DNA of 64,000 nt from JAJEEA01 sp965243615 (GCA_965243615.1 CBDEVO010000003.1:4216001-4280000); one strand, 5' to 3'. Positions 54,258-63,637 are shown, numbered from the stretch's first letter. Program-made: numbers and translations. Notes: generated by a model not told the origin, from the sequence alone.

Positions 54258-56015
54258 ATGATGGAATCGAACGCCGCCGACACCGCACGAGGCATCCGCT
54301 ACGAGCCCGACGAGAAGCCGCCGCACGCCCTGGCCCTGGGGCTCGGCTTCCAGTACGCGATGCTCGCGGTGGCGGGCATCGTGGTCACCCCGGCCATCGT
54401 GGTGCGGGCGGCCGGGGCGGGCGAGGACTACCTGACGTGGGCGGCCTTCGCCGCGCTCGCGATCAGCGGCGTCACCACGGTGTTCCAGGCCCTCCGGCTC
54501 GGCTACATCGGCTCGGGCTACATCCTGATGATGGGCACGTCCGGCGCGTTCATCGCGGTCTGCGTCACCGCCCTCGCCGAGGGGGGGCCGGGGATGCTCG
54601 CCTCGCTCGTCGCGGCCTCGGCCCTCGTGCAGTTCGCCCTCTCGGCGCGCCTCGCCCTGCTGCGCCGCATCTTCACGCCGACCGTCTGCGGCACCGTGAT
54701 CATGCTGATCGCGGTGACCGTCATGCCCATCGTCTTCGACATGCTGCCCCAGGTGCCCGAGGGCGCTTCGCCGGCGTCGGCGCCGGCCAGCGCCGCCGCC
54801 ACCGTGATCGTCACCGTCGCCGTGACCCTTCGCGCAACCGGCGTGTGGAGGCTCTGGGCGCCCGTCATCGGCATCGTGTCGGGGTGCCTGGTGGCCGCCG
54901 GCTTCGGCCTCTACGACACCCGCATCATCGCCGAGGCCGGCTGGATCGGCCTGCCCGCGGGCAACTGGCCCGGCCTCGACTTCAGCTTCGGGGTGACCTT
55001 CTGGTCGCTGCTGCCCGCGTTCATCTTCGTGACCCTCATCGGGGCCATCGAGACCATCGGCGACAGCGTCGCCATCCAGCGGGTGTCGTGGCGCAAGCCG
55101 CGGGCCGTCGACTTCCGCGCCGTCCAGGGCGCGGTGGCGGCGGACGGGCTGGGGAACCTGCTCTCCGGCCTCGCGGCCACGGTGCCGAACACGACCTACT
55201 CGTCGAGCATCGCGGTGGCCGAGATCACCGGCGTCACCGCCCGTGTCGTCGGCGTGTACCTCGGCGCGGTCTTCATCGGCCTGGCGTTCCTGCCCAAGTT
55301 CATGGCCCTCATCCTCGCGATTCCGGGCCCCGTGGTCTGGGGCTACACCGTGGTGCTGCTGTCCGTTCTGTTCGTGCTCGGCATGAAGGTCGTGGTGCAG
55401 GACGGCGTCGACTACCGCAAGGGGGTCGTGGCCGGGGTCGCGTTCTGGATCGGCACCGGGTTCCAGCAGCAGTGGATCTTCCCGGAGGCCCTCGGTCCGT
55501 ACTGGGGCGGGCTGCTCGGGAACGGCATGACCGCCGGCGGCCTCGCCGCGATCCTCATGACCGGATTCCTCGAGCTCGCAGGGGCACGGCCAGGACGCCT
55601 CCGCACCGAGCTCGACGTCGACGCCTACCCGAGGATCGACAAGTTCCTCGCGGAGTTCGCGGCCCGTCAGAAGTGGAGCGAGGCGATGACCGACCGCGTG
55701 CGCGCGGTCGGCGAGGAGACCCTCCTCTCCCTGACCGCGCCCGGCGAGGACGGCGCCGCGCCGGACGGCCGGCACCTGCTGCTGACCGCCCGACGCGACG
55801 GCCCCGCCGCGGAGCTCGAGTTCGTGGCCGCCACCGACGAGGCCAACATCGAGGACCAGTTGGCGCTGCTCGGAGAACACGCCGGGGGCGCCCCGGGCGA
55901 CCGCGAGGTCTCGCTGCGGCTGCTGCGCCACTTCGCCTCATCGGTGCGCCACCAGCAGTACCACGACACCGACGTGGTGACGGTGCGCGTGGAGCCGACC
56001 GCCGCCGCGTCCTGA
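54258..56015 (+). CDS. NCS2 (xanthine/uracil-type) permease with C-terminal GHKL-like domain
   Basis: 585 aa. Residues about 25-450 form an NCS2 transporter of roughly 14 helices: GLGFQYAMLAVAGIVVTPAI, GYILMMGTSGAFIAVC, FTPTVCGTVIMLIAVTVMPI, FVTLIGAIETIGDSVAIQRV, LSGLAATVPNTTYSSSIAVA and AVFIGLAFLPKFMALILAIP. Residues about 460-580 are cytoplasmic and resemble a degenerate RsbW/GHKL ATPase domain (IDKFLAEFAARQKWSEAMTD, VGEETLLSL, ELEFVAATDEANIEDQL, LRLLRHFASSV). The N-box asparagine is missing. Which nucleobase is carried cannot be read. The tail may sense or regulate; this is inference. Confidence 0.9.
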   Translation: MMESNAADTARGIRYEPDEKPPHALALGLGFQYAMLAVAGIVVTPAIVVRAAGAGEDYLTWAAFAALAISGVTTVFQALRLGYIGSGYILMMGTSGAFIAVCVTALAEGGPGMLASLVAASALVQFALSARLALLRRIFTPTVCGTVIMLIAVTVMPIVFDMLPQVPEGASPASAPASAAATVIVTVAVTLRATGVWRLWAPVIGIVSGCLVAAGFGLYDTRIIAEAGWIGLPAGNWPGLDFSFGVTFWSLLPAFIFVTLIGAIETIGDSVAIQRVSWRKPRAVDFRAVQGAVAADGLGNLLSGLAATVPNTTYSSSIAVAEITGVTARVVGVYLGAVFIGLAFLPKFMALILAIPGPVVWGYTVVLLSVLFVLGMKVVVQDGVDYRKGVVAGVAFWIGTGFQQQWIFPEALGPYWGGLLGNGMTAGGLAAILMTGFLELAGARPGRLRTELDVDAYPRIDKFLAEFAARQKWSEAMTDRVRAVGEETLLSLTAPGEDGAAPDGRHLLLTARRDGPAAELEFVAATDEANIEDQLALLGEHAGGAPGDREVSLRLLRHFASSVRHQQYHDTDVVTVRVEPTAAAS

Positions 56016-56073
56016 TCGGCGCCCCCGCGAAGCTCGTCCGGCATGACGGCGGGCTGCATCGGCTGACGCGCCG

Positions 56074-57048
56074 CTACGGCGCGCGGCCCAGGCCGGCTCC
56101 GAACTGCGAGAAGCCGCCCAGCACCCGCTTGCCCAGCGCCGACGAGACGAAGTGGACCGCGAGCTCGGCCGTCTGGTTCCTCAGGTCGAGGACCGGGTTG
56201 ACCTCGGCGACCTCCAGCGACCGCAGACCGCCCGACGCGGCGGCCCTCTCCATCACCGTGTGCACCTCGCGCACCGTCAGGCCCCCGGGCACCGGGGTGC
56301 CGACGCCGGGCGCGGCCGACGGATCGAGGGCGTCGACGTCGAGGCTCAGGTGGAAGCCGACGGTCCCGTCGAGGACCAGGCCCAGGGCCTCGTCGACGAC
56401 CGGGGACATGCCGCGCCGGTCCACCTCCTCCATCGTGTAGACCCGCGCCCCGAGCGACGTCACCACCGCGGCCTCCTCGGGGTCCACGCTGCGCGCCCCG
56501 ATGACCGCCGCGTTCGCCGGCGACAGCCGGGGGGCGCCGGGCGCGAACCCCCCGACGCGCGTCAGGGGGCCGGGCCCCTTCCCGAGAATCGCGGCCAGCG
56601 GCATGCCGTGGAGGTTCCCGCTCGGCGAGGTCTCCGGCGTGTTGGCGTCGGTGTGGGCGTCGATCCAGAGGAGCCCGATGCGTTCGCGGGCGACCTCGCC
56701 GCCCGCCGCCGCCATTCCCGACACCGTCCCCAGGGCAATCGAGTGATCGCCGCCGAGGACGAGCGGCAGCCGTCCCGCGAGCCTCGCGCACCGCACCCGT
56801 TCGGCGAGCACCTCGAGCACCCCCGTGATCTCCGGGAGGTAGCGGGCGTTCTCGTTCCCGGGACCCGCGAGCGACTCGACCACCGGAGTGGCGAGATTGC
56901 CCTCGTCGGCCACCTCGAGGCCCAGGCTCCGGATCGTCCCCACGAGCCCGGCGTTGCGCATCGCCGAAGGCCCCATGTCCACGCCCCGGCGGCCGGCGCC
57001 GAGATCGAGAGGGACGCCGATTACCGACACCGGGGCGCGGGAAGACAT
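56074..57048 (-). CDS. Arginase (ureohydrolase family)
   Basis: 324 aa from ATG 57048 (MSSRAPVSVIGVPLDLGAG). Metal ligands typical of ureohydrolases: GGDHSIALGT, LLWIDAHTDANTPETSPSGN and LSLDVDALDPSAAPGVGTPV (the SxDxDxxDP motif). PVSVIGVPLDLGAGRRGVD and the NLHGMPL motif after SGN favour arginase (RocF type) rather than agmatinase. Hydrolyses arginine to ornithine and urea with two Mn ions. Convergent with the NCS2 permease and divergent from the porin gene. No urease genes in the window. Confidence 0.92.
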   Translation of the reverse strand: MSSRAPVSVIGVPLDLGAGRRGVDMGPSAMRNAGLVGTIRSLGLEVADEGNLATPVVESLAGPGNENARYLPEITGVLEVLAERVRCARLAGRLPLVLGGDHSIALGTVSGMAAAGGEVARERIGLLWIDAHTDANTPETSPSGNLHGMPLAAILGKGPGPLTRVGGFAPGAPRLSPANAAVIGARSVDPEEAAVVTSLGARVYTMEEVDRRGMSPVVDEALGLVLDGTVGFHLSLDVDALDPSAAPGVGTPVPGGLTVREVHTVMERAAASGGLRSLEVAEVNPVLDLRNQTAELAVHFVSSALGKRVLGGFSQFGAGLGRAP

Positions 57049-57158
57049 GGCGCTATCGTAGCGTGACGGCGCCACGGGCGTGGCGTGTTAAGGTCGCCCG
57101 CATGCTCCGCGGCGCGGCCGGTACGGCCCCCCGTCGGCACGAGGACTGGGGCGGGGGG

Positions 57159-57266
57159 CCTCCTCCGGCGACCCGGCTGGTGCGCGTTGCGCCGTGGGGG
57201 GCCGGAACGAGGGTCGACGCCGGCGCGCAGCCTCCTCCGGCGACCCGGCTGGTGCGCGTTGCGCCG
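57159..57266. repeat. Two direct 36-bp repeats at the start of the porin gene
   Basis: CCTCCTCCGGCGACCCGGCT begins both copies (57159-57194 and 57231-57266), 72 bp apart. If the upstream frame is translated, each copy encodes PPPATRLVRVAP. The second copy overlaps the GTG start I prefer. Confidence 0.7.
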
Positions 57267-58529
57267 GTGCTGGCGCTCGCTCTCGGCTGCGCCCTCGCCG
57301 CGCCGGCCGTCGCCCAGTCGACCGACGCCGGGCGGGAGCGCTTCGCGTTCACCGGACGCCTGCACTGGGACGCGGCCGTCTACCGTCGGGGTGCGGGGAA
57401 CGCCCGCGGAGGCGCGGTCGAGACCCGGACCCTGCTCCGCCGTGCCCGCCTCGGCGCGCGGGGCGCCGCGGGGCGCTTCTCGTGGCTCTTCGTCGTCGAT
57501 GCCGACGCCGCCGGCGGCGGCCCCGCCCGCGCGGTCGAGATCGAGGATGCCGCCGTCCACTACTCGCCGTCGGACCGGCTCCGGCTCGGCGCCGGCAGGA
57601 TGAAGATCCCCGTCACGTTCCAGGAGAGCGCTTCGTCGAACGACATGGTGTTCATCGAGCGGCCCCTGCCCGTCGACGCGTTCACCGACGGGCCGCTGGG
57701 CCCGAGGGTCACCAACGCCCAGGTCTGGGTCTACGGCCGCAACCATCTCGTCGAGGCGGCGGTGCACCTCGCGCGCGACGCCGGCCGCGCACCCGTCGAC
57801 GATGGGCCCGCGAAGGCGCTCGGCGTCACCGGCCGCGTGGCGTTCGCCCCCGTGCTCACCGCGACGAGCGCCGTGCACCTGGGCGGCTGGGTGGACCGCT
57901 CCGGCGGACCCGTCGGCGAGGCGAGATGGGGCTACGGCTCGGAGCTCGACGCCGCGGACGTACCCGCCCTGACCGGCCGCCGGCCCGACGGGAGACTGCG
58001 CGCGCTGGCCCACGGGGGCCTGGAAGCGGCCTGGCTCGACGGCCCCCTCTGGGCGCAGGCCGAGGTGATGGGCGGGCGTTTCGATCGAGCGGGCGGACGC
58101 GGCTACGCCGCCGGCGGATGGTACGCACAGGTCGGGTACGTGGCGGGCGGCGCCCGCACGTACGACGTGCGCGAGGGAACCTGGTCCGGCACCGCCGTCG
58201 CGGACGCCGTCACCGCCGGGGGAAGAGGTGCGGTCGAGCTCGCGCTACGGTACAGCACCGTCGACTTCGGGGAGCCGGTGAACGCGACCGCGGCCCGGCC
58301 GGCCGGCGGCGCCGGCCACGCCGGCCGGCAGTCGAACGTGACCGCGGGCGTCAGCTGGTACCTCACGGGGCGGAGCCGGCTGATGTTCAACGCGATACAC
58401 GTCGATCTCGACGGCGGCTTCGACCACCGCCGCGGGCCCCGTGGCGGCGACCCGTCGCGCGCGTGGTACGCCGCCCCCGTCACCGGCACCTTCCGAGTCT
58501 ACGGCCTGCGCTGGCAGTACCACTGGTGA
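57252..58529 (+). CDS. Outer-membrane porin (OprO/OprP-like beta-barrel)
   Basis: 425 aa from GTG 57252, where VRVAPVLALALGCALAAPAVAQ makes a standard signal peptide. The frame is open from ATG 57063 (488 aa), but that stretch is low-complexity, contains one copy of a direct repeat and would misplace the signal. Mature protein: alternating beta-strand pattern, motif RLRLGAGRMKIPVTFQESAS, then ERPLPVDAFTDGPLGPRV, and a C-terminal aromatic residue (RVYGLRWQYHW) typical of outer-membrane barrels. Resembles phosphate-selective porins in layout; substrate unknown. The gene is followed by two repeat copies. Confidence 0.82.
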   Translation: MRVAPVLALALGCALAAPAVAQSTDAGRERFAFTGRLHWDAAVYRRGAGNARGGAVETRTLLRRARLGARGAAGRFSWLFVVDADAAGGGPARAVEIEDAAVHYSPSDRLRLGAGRMKIPVTFQESASSNDMVFIERPLPVDAFTDGPLGPRVTNAQVWVYGRNHLVEAAVHLARDAGRAPVDDGPAKALGVTGRVAFAPVLTATSAVHLGGWVDRSGGPVGEARWGYGSELDAADVPALTGRRPDGRLRALAHGGLEAAWLDGPLWAQAEVMGGRFDRAGGRGYAAGGWYAQVGYVAGGARTYDVREGTWSGTAVADAVTAGGRGAVELALRYSTVDFGEPVNATAARPAGGAGHAGRQSNVTAGVSWYLTGRSRLMFNAIHVDLDGGFDHRRGPRGGDPSRAWYAAPVTGTFRVYGLRWQYHW

Positions 58530-58572
58530 CGAGCCCGGGGCCGGGAGTCCTCCCCCGTAGAAGAGCACGCAC

Positions 58573-58679
58573 GCCTGGAGGGTCGGTCAGGCGCCGAGGC
58601 GGACCCGAACGCGACGATACGGCCCGGACGGCCGGAGGGTCGATCGGGCGACGGGCGGAGCCGAAGGCGACGATTGGCG
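58573..58679. repeat. Dispersed palindromic repeat, inverted copies
   Basis: Two adjacent copies in the orientation opposite to the 5.3 kb and 32.4 kb ones: GGAGGGTCGGTCAGGCGCCG, then GGAGGGTCGATCGGGCGACG followed by GCGGAGCCGAAGGCGACGAT. The second reads as the complement of the CGTCGCCTTCGGCTCCGC core. Confidence 0.6.
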
Positions 58680-58776
58680 ACGCCGCCCTGGGCGAGAGCC
58701 ACGCCGGCGGGGTACGGACCCGGCGACCACCGGCCGTCCCACTGCCCGGGCCGTTTCCGTCACGGGAAGCCGATCG

Positions 58777-59766
58777 TCACGGCACGTCGTCCTCCGTACG
58801 CACCTGCCGCGCCCACGACCGGTTGGCGGCATACCATTCCACGACCCGCTTCACGCCGTCCTTCCACCCGGTTCGCGGCTTCCAACCCAGCCGCCGGTCC
58901 GCCTTGGACGTGTCCGCCCAGGTCGCCGGCGCGTCCGCCGCATGGGGCGGGTAGCGCTCCACGCGGGCGGTCCGCCCCACGCTGGCTTCGACGAAGCGCA
59001 GGATCTCGGCCAGCGGCACCGGGGCGCCCGCGCCGAGGTTGAAGACCTCGTAGCCGACGGGAGCGAGGCCGGCCACGGTGCCGCGCGCGGCGTCGTCGAC
59101 GTAGGTGAAGTCCCGCGATTGCGCGCCGTCGCCGTACAGTCGCACGGGGCGTCCCTCGTACACCCACTGCACGAAGCGGAAGACGCTCATGTCGGGCCGG
59201 CCGGCGGGGCCGTAGACGGTGAAGTAGCGGAGGACGGTGACGTCGAGCCCGAACTGGTGGTGCCAGGCGTGGCACAACGCCTCGGCCGCCTGCTTGGTGG
59301 CCGCGTACGGGCTCCGGGGCCGGCTCGTGTCCGCGTCCTCCCGGTGCGGCATGGCGCCGGCCGCATCGTAGAGGCTGGAGGTGGACGCCAGCACGAACTT
59401 CCGCACGCCGCGGTCGCGGCAGAGGTCCAGCAGGTTCAGGGTGCCGGTGACGTTCGCGTCCACGAACGCCCACGGGTCATCGACGCTGGCGCGAACTCCG
59501 GCGCGGGCGGCGAGATTGAGCACGCCGTCGATGGCCGGCCCGCCGGCGCACGCCCCGCCGAGGCTCGCCCGATCCTGGACATCCGCCCGCCGGAAGGTGA
59601 AGCGCTCGCGCCCTTGCAGCCGCTCGAGCCGCCAGTGCTTGAGCCGGACATCGTAGGCGTCGTTCAGGTCGTCGACGCCGAGCACGGCGTGGCCGGCATC
59701 CAGCAGCTTCCCGGCGACCGCGGCCCCGATGAAGCCCGCCGCCCCCGCGAGCAGGTAGTTGGCCAC
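58777..59766 (-). CDS. NAD-dependent epimerase/dehydratase (UDP-glucuronate epimerase-like)
   Basis: 329 aa extended SDR from GTG 59766. Rossmann motif GAAGFIGAAVAGKLL at residues 8-22, DLNDAYDVRLKHWRLERL (a pattern typical of UDP-glucuronate 4-epimerases), catalytic Ser in LASTSSLYD and the SDR pair YxxxK in SPYAATKQAAEAL. GRPDMSVFRFVQWVYEGRPV and YGDGAQSRDFTYVDDAARG complete the family pattern. Makes activated sugars for surface polysaccharides. The start lies 4 nt after the glnE stop. Which sugar-nucleotide is used cannot be determined. Confidence 0.9.
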   Translation of the reverse strand: MANYLLAGAAGFIGAAVAGKLLDAGHAVLGVDDLNDAYDVRLKHWRLERLQGRERFTFRRADVQDRASLGGACAGGPAIDGVLNLAARAGVRASVDDPWAFVDANVTGTLNLLDLCRDRGVRKFVLASTSSLYDAAGAMPHREDADTSRPRSPYAATKQAAEALCHAWHHQFGLDVTVLRYFTVYGPAGRPDMSVFRFVQWVYEGRPVRLYGDGAQSRDFTYVDDAARGTVAGLAPVGYEVFNLGAGAPVPLAEILRFVEASVGRTARVERYPPHAADAPATWADTSKADRRLGWKPRTGWKDGVKRVVEWYAANRSWARQVRTEDDVP

Positions 59767-59770
59767 TGGC

Positions 59771-62700
59771 TCACGCGGCGGAACCGCCGGCCAGGCGGTC
59801 CATGCCCGTCTCGTAGATCTCCCGGACCTGGGTGGTGACCTCGCGGTAGCGCGCGAGCAGCTCGCGTCCCGACAACGGCTCCTGGAGCCTGTGCGCGAAC
59901 GGGTCGACGACGTCCGGGTCCGTCGAGATGGCGTTCCCGCCGGCGTCGGCGGCGATGCGCAGCACCGTCTCGAGGTCGCGGAGAAAGCCGTAGGCGCCGC
60001 GCAGCGCGTCGACCTCGTCGGGCCGCAGGAAGTCGGTGTCGGGGAACGCCGCCAGCAGGCGCCGCGCCCCCGCGACCCGGAACTCGGGGCGGGCCGGCCC
60101 CTCCCGGAGCTGCAGCACCTGCAGCAGGAAGTCGATGTCGGCGAGGCCGCCGTGACCGCGCTTGAGATCGAGGTGCTCGCCCGCCGCCTCGTTGGCGAGC
60201 TCCCGCTCGATGCGGGTCCGGATGCGCCGGGCGTAGGCGACCACGTCCGGCGACCACGGCGCGTACACGAATCCCGCGACGACGGCCTCCACCTGCTCGG
60301 CGACGGCGGGGTCGCCGCCCGCGAAGCGGCAGCGCGTCCACGCCATCCGCTCCCAGATCTCCGCGCGCTCGCGCAGGTAGCGCTCGAAGGCGACGACGGA
60401 CAGGGCGAGGGCGCCCATCCGCCCCTCGGGACGCAGCCGGGTGTCGATCTCGTACGCCGCCCCCGCCCCCGTGCGCTTCGAGAGCAGGTCGTGGACGGCC
60501 CGCACGAACTTCTGCTGGGGCTCGAACCACGACCCGTCGCCGGCGTAGAGGAAGACGATGTCGAGGTCCGAGTGCACCGTCAGCTCGCGGCTGCCGAGCT
60601 TGCCGAGGGCGAAGACCGCCCAGCCCGTCTCCGGACCCGCCGACGCCGGGCCCGGCGCGCGGTGGTGCGACACCACCCGCGCCGCCGCCTGCAGCGCGCA
60701 GTCGGCGACGAGCGACAGCTTCTCGTTCAGCTTGTCGAGGCGGCGCTCGGTAAGCCACTCGACGAGCGCCTTGAACTCCTCTATCGCCTTGACCCGCCGG
60801 AACGGATCGAGGCTGAACGCCGGCTCGTCCCCCGCCGTCACCTCGTCGAACCCCCGGACCACCTCGTCGCGGAAAGTGTCGGCATCGACGACAGCGCGCC
60901 CGAGCGAGTCGAGGAGCTCGGGGTAGGCGGCGAGCCGCGCCGCGTAGAGGTCGCCGGCGTCGAGCCCCGACACGAACCGCCGGCGCAGCTCGCGGTCGTC
61001 GAGGAGGGTGCGGAAGAGGGCCCCGGCCGCGCCGGAGCGCGACGCCACCCGCTCGAAGCGGACGAGCATCCGGCTCAGCCCGGCCGGGGTCTCTCCCGCC
61101 AGCATCTCCGCCAGCAGGTTCGCGAGGAGGTTCCGCGCCGACGACCAGCCGTGCGACGGGGCGGCGTCGAGGGCCCGCATGGCGTCGAGGGCGCTGGCCG
61201 GCTCGCCGACGCCGGCGTCGGCGAGGCGCGCCCGCGCCTCGTCGTCGCCCATGTCCCCCGCGAGAAGCCGGAACATCTCGCGGCCGGCGAGGCCGCCGTC
61301 CTCCTGCTCCTGCTCGAACAGGTCGGCGTAGATCGCGTGGACCCGGTCCCGGTGCCGGTTCAGGACGTCGACCAGGGTGTCGAGGTCGTCGAAACCGAGG
61401 CGCCGCGCCAGCGCCCGCAGCCCCCGCTCCGTGCCGGAGAGGGTGTGGGTCTGCTGGCCCTGCGCGACCTGCAGTCCGTGCTCGATGTTCCGCAGGAAGA
61501 CGTACGCGGCCGCCAAGTCCCGCTGCACTTCCGGCTCGATGAACCCGTGCGCGCCGAGGTGGTCGAGGGCGGTCAGGGTGTGACCGGTGCGCAGGTCCGG
61601 CGTCTCGCCGCCGTAGATGATCTGGAACACCTGTGCGAACAGCTCGATCTCGCGGATGCCGCCGCGGCCTTCCTTCACGTTCTGGTCCAGATCGCCGCGC
61701 TTGCCGTGCTCGCGGTCGGCCCGCGCCTTGTAGCGGGCGAGCTCCTCGATGGCCGCGTGATCCAGGTACTTGCGGTACACGAAGGGGACGGTCAGCTCGA
61801 CGAAACGCCGGCCGAGGTCGAGGTCGCCCGCGATCGGCCGCGCCTTGATGAGCGCGAACCGCTCGAACGTCTCGCCCATGCTCTCGTAGTACTGCGCCGA
61901 CTGCTTCAACGAGTAGACGAGGTTGCCGCCCTGCCCCATCGGGCGGAGACGCATGTCGACCCGGTAGAGGTAGCCCTCGCCGGTATGCGCGCTGAGCAGG
62001 CTGGTGAGGCGCCGCCCCAGTTTCTGGTAGCGCCGCTGTGCGGTGCCGGTCGTATCGTCCGGCGCGTCGTAGAGGTAGATGAGGTCGATGTCGGAGCTGT
62101 AGTTGAGGTCGCCGCCGCCGAGCTTGCCCATGCCGATGACCGCGAACCGCCCCGGCAGCGGGCCGTCGGCCGCCGCCTGCTCGGCCGTCGCGATGTCCAG
62201 CACCTTGTCGACGAGGGTGTCGGCGAGATTCGAGAGCTGGGCGGTCGTCGACGTCAGCGTCTCCCGGTTCAGCATGCCGAAGAGGTCCATGGCCGCGACC
62301 CGCAGCATCTCGCGGCGCTGGTAGCGCTTGAGCCCGTCCACCTGGAGCTCGACGGAGCTGTCGCCGTCGATCAGCCGGGCGAGCTCGCGGTCGTAGTCGT
62401 GGCGGTCCGGCGGCGCGCTGTCGAGCTCGTTCCGCAGCCAGTGCAGGTAGCCGGGGTTGCGGATGAGGATCTCGCTGAGGAACGGGGAGGTGCCGAGAAT
62501 CTGGGCCAGGATGTCGAGGACGTGCGGGTCCTCCTGCAGGGTGCCGATGAACGACGCCTTCGGCGTTCGGGTGGCGACGTAGCGGCAGAACCCGACGACG
62601 GCGGCGTCGGGGTCCGGCGTCGTCGCGATCTCGTCGAACAGCAGGGGGGCGAGATTGCCGAGGGCCACGCGGCTCGTCAGGTCGTCGGCGAGCTGCTGCA

Positions 62701-62839
62701 ACTGCTGGTCGGCCGCCGCCCCGTCGCGCACCCCGCAACCCTCGATGAACCGCGCCGCGGCCTCCGGGGACAGGTCGGGCCCCAGGAAGATGTCTCTCGG
62801 CGCGACCGCGTCAGACTCCGACGGCATACCGTTTCCCAT
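59771..62839 (-). CDS. glnE: Bifunctional glutamine synthetase adenylyltransferase/deadenylylase
   Basis: 1022 aa from ATG 62839, near the family size (E. coli 946). Two nucleotidyltransferase domains: the N-terminal deadenylylase IGMGKLGGGDLNYSSDIDLI and the C-terminal adenylylase LGKLGSRELTVHSDLDIVFL, each with the G-x-D-x-D metal pattern. Between them lies the linker with MRALDAAPSHGWSSARNLLA. Controls glutamine synthetase by adding or removing AMP in response to PII; glnB lies just upstream on the same strand, separated by 77 bp containing a repeat. glnA is not in the window. Upstream open codons to 63346 belong to no protein. Confidence 0.97.
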   Translation of the reverse strand: MGNGMPSESDAVAPRDIFLGPDLSPEAAARFIEGCGVRDGAAADQQLQQLADDLTSRVALGNLAPLLFDEIATTPDPDAAVVGFCRYVATRTPKASFIGTLQEDPHVLDILAQILGTSPFLSEILIRNPGYLHWLRNELDSAPPDRHDYDRELARLIDGDSSVELQVDGLKRYQRREMLRVAAMDLFGMLNRETLTSTTAQLSNLADTLVDKVLDIATAEQAAADGPLPGRFAVIGMGKLGGGDLNYSSDIDLIYLYDAPDDTTGTAQRRYQKLGRRLTSLLSAHTGEGYLYRVDMRLRPMGQGGNLVYSLKQSAQYYESMGETFERFALIKARPIAGDLDLGRRFVELTVPFVYRKYLDHAAIEELARYKARADREHGKRGDLDQNVKEGRGGIREIELFAQVFQIIYGGETPDLRTGHTLTALDHLGAHGFIEPEVQRDLAAAYVFLRNIEHGLQVAQGQQTHTLSGTERGLRALARRLGFDDLDTLVDVLNRHRDRVHAIYADLFEQEQEDGGLAGREMFRLLAGDMGDDEARARLADAGVGEPASALDAMRALDAAPSHGWSSARNLLANLLAEMLAGETPAGLSRMLVRFERVASRSGAAGALFRTLLDDRELRRRFVSGLDAGDLYAARLAAYPELLDSLGRAVVDADTFRDEVVRGFDEVTAGDEPAFSLDPFRRVKAIEEFKALVEWLTERRLDKLNEKLSLVADCALQAAARVVSHHRAPGPASAGPETGWAVFALGKLGSRELTVHSDLDIVFLYAGDGSWFEPQQKFVRAVHDLLSKRTGAGAAYEIDTRLRPEGRMGALALSVVAFERYLRERAEIWERMAWTRCRFAGGDPAVAEQVEAVVAGFVYAPWSPDVVAYARRIRTRIERELANEAAGEHLDLKRGHGGLADIDFLLQVLQLREGPARPEFRVAGARRLLAAFPDTDFLRPDEVDALRGAYGFLRDLETVLRIAADAGGNAISTDPDVVDPFAHRLQEPLSGRELLARYREVTTQVREIYETGMDRLAGGSAA

Positions 62840-62861
62840 GTGACCGCGCGACCCGACCGAC

Positions 62862-62916
62862 CCTGCCTGCCCGCCCGTCGTCGCCTTCGGCTCCGCGCCG
62901 CGCCCGACCGACCCGG
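62862..62916. repeat. Dispersed palindromic repeat, copy between glnB and glnE
   Basis: Core CGTCGTCGCCTTCGGCTCCG followed by GCCCGACCGACCC, same orientation as the 5.3 kb and 32.4 kb copies. It begins directly after the glnB stop codon. Confidence 0.6.
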
Positions 62917-63249
62917 CTACGCGACGTCCGTCTCCCCGGTCCGGATCACCCAGCTCTGCTCCACCGGCAGCACGAACACCCGGCCGTCGCCGATCTCCCC
63001 GGTGCGGGCGGCGTCCATGATGATCTCGACGGCGTCGTCGACCGCGTCGTCGGCCACGACGATCTCGATCTTGGTCTTCGGCAGCAGGCTGATGTCGTAC
63101 TCGCGCCCCCGGTAGATGGTGGTGTGGCCGCGCTGGCGGCCGTGCCCGCGCACCTCGGTGACGGTGATGCCGGGGATGCCGCGCTGCGCGAGACCGTCCT
63201 TGATGACGTCGACCTTGCTGGGTCGCACGATGGCTTTGATCAGCTTCAT
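62917..63249 (-). CDS. glnB: PII nitrogen regulatory protein
   Basis: 110 aa, the standard PII length, from ATG 63249 (MKLIKAIVRPSKVDVIKDGL). T-loop RQRGHTTIYRGREYDISLLP keeps the tyrosine equivalent to Y51, the uridylylation site. B-loop and C-loop regions (AARTGEIGDGRVFVLPVEQ, VIRTGE) are typical, though a Ser-Trp replaces the usual residues before VIRTGE. PII senses ATP/ADP and 2-oxoglutarate and acts on GlnE, encoded downstream. The regulatory region upstream holds a perfect inverted repeat. GlnB and GlnK cannot be distinguished from sequence; no amtB is adjacent. Confidence 0.95.
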   Translation of the reverse strand: MKLIKAIVRPSKVDVIKDGLAQRGIPGITVTEVRGHGRQRGHTTIYRGREYDISLLPKTKIEIVVADDAVDDAVEIIMDAARTGEIGDGRVFVLPVEQSWVIRTGETDVA

Positions 63250-63294
63250 TTGCCGTATTCCGCGACTGGTTCACCCGTCCCGCTCGAGGCCGGG

Positions 63295-63317
63295 TCGGTT
63301 CGTCCTTTCCGAACCGA
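63295..63317. promoter_or_regulatory. Inverted repeat upstream of glnB (operator or hairpin)
   Basis: TCGGTTCG (63295-63302) and CGAACCGA (63310-63317), perfect arms with a 7-nt centre. The TACACT sequence on the minus strand (63317-63322) abuts it, so a regulator bound here could block the polymerase. Confidence 0.4.
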
Positions 63318-63637
63318 GTGTACACGTTCCGCGCGGCCCCCGACACGCCGTCCCGCGCAATCGCCGAAATCCGCCGACGCGACCGCGCGGCCCGTGCGAA
63401 GCACCGGCGCCCGGCCGGCTATGATATCGGACGGCCGCCTGGCGCGGCGCATCGCGCGGTCGCGGGTAGCGGACCGACTCGACGGCATCGGGTGGTGGGA
63501 GCGGGGTCGGGGCGGCCCGGCCAGTCCGGAAGCATCTCGAGCTTCATGGTGCTCTCTCGCGGCATCGGGGGTCGCGAACCGGCCGGGGCCGCCTCTCTGT
63601 CCACCACACAGCTGGTGTCGCGCGGTCGCACCCGTTG

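Noticed and set aside
59759..63115. 1118-codon plus-strand frame antisense to glnE
   Set aside because: Same shadow signature; glnE on the other strand has clear catalytic motifs.
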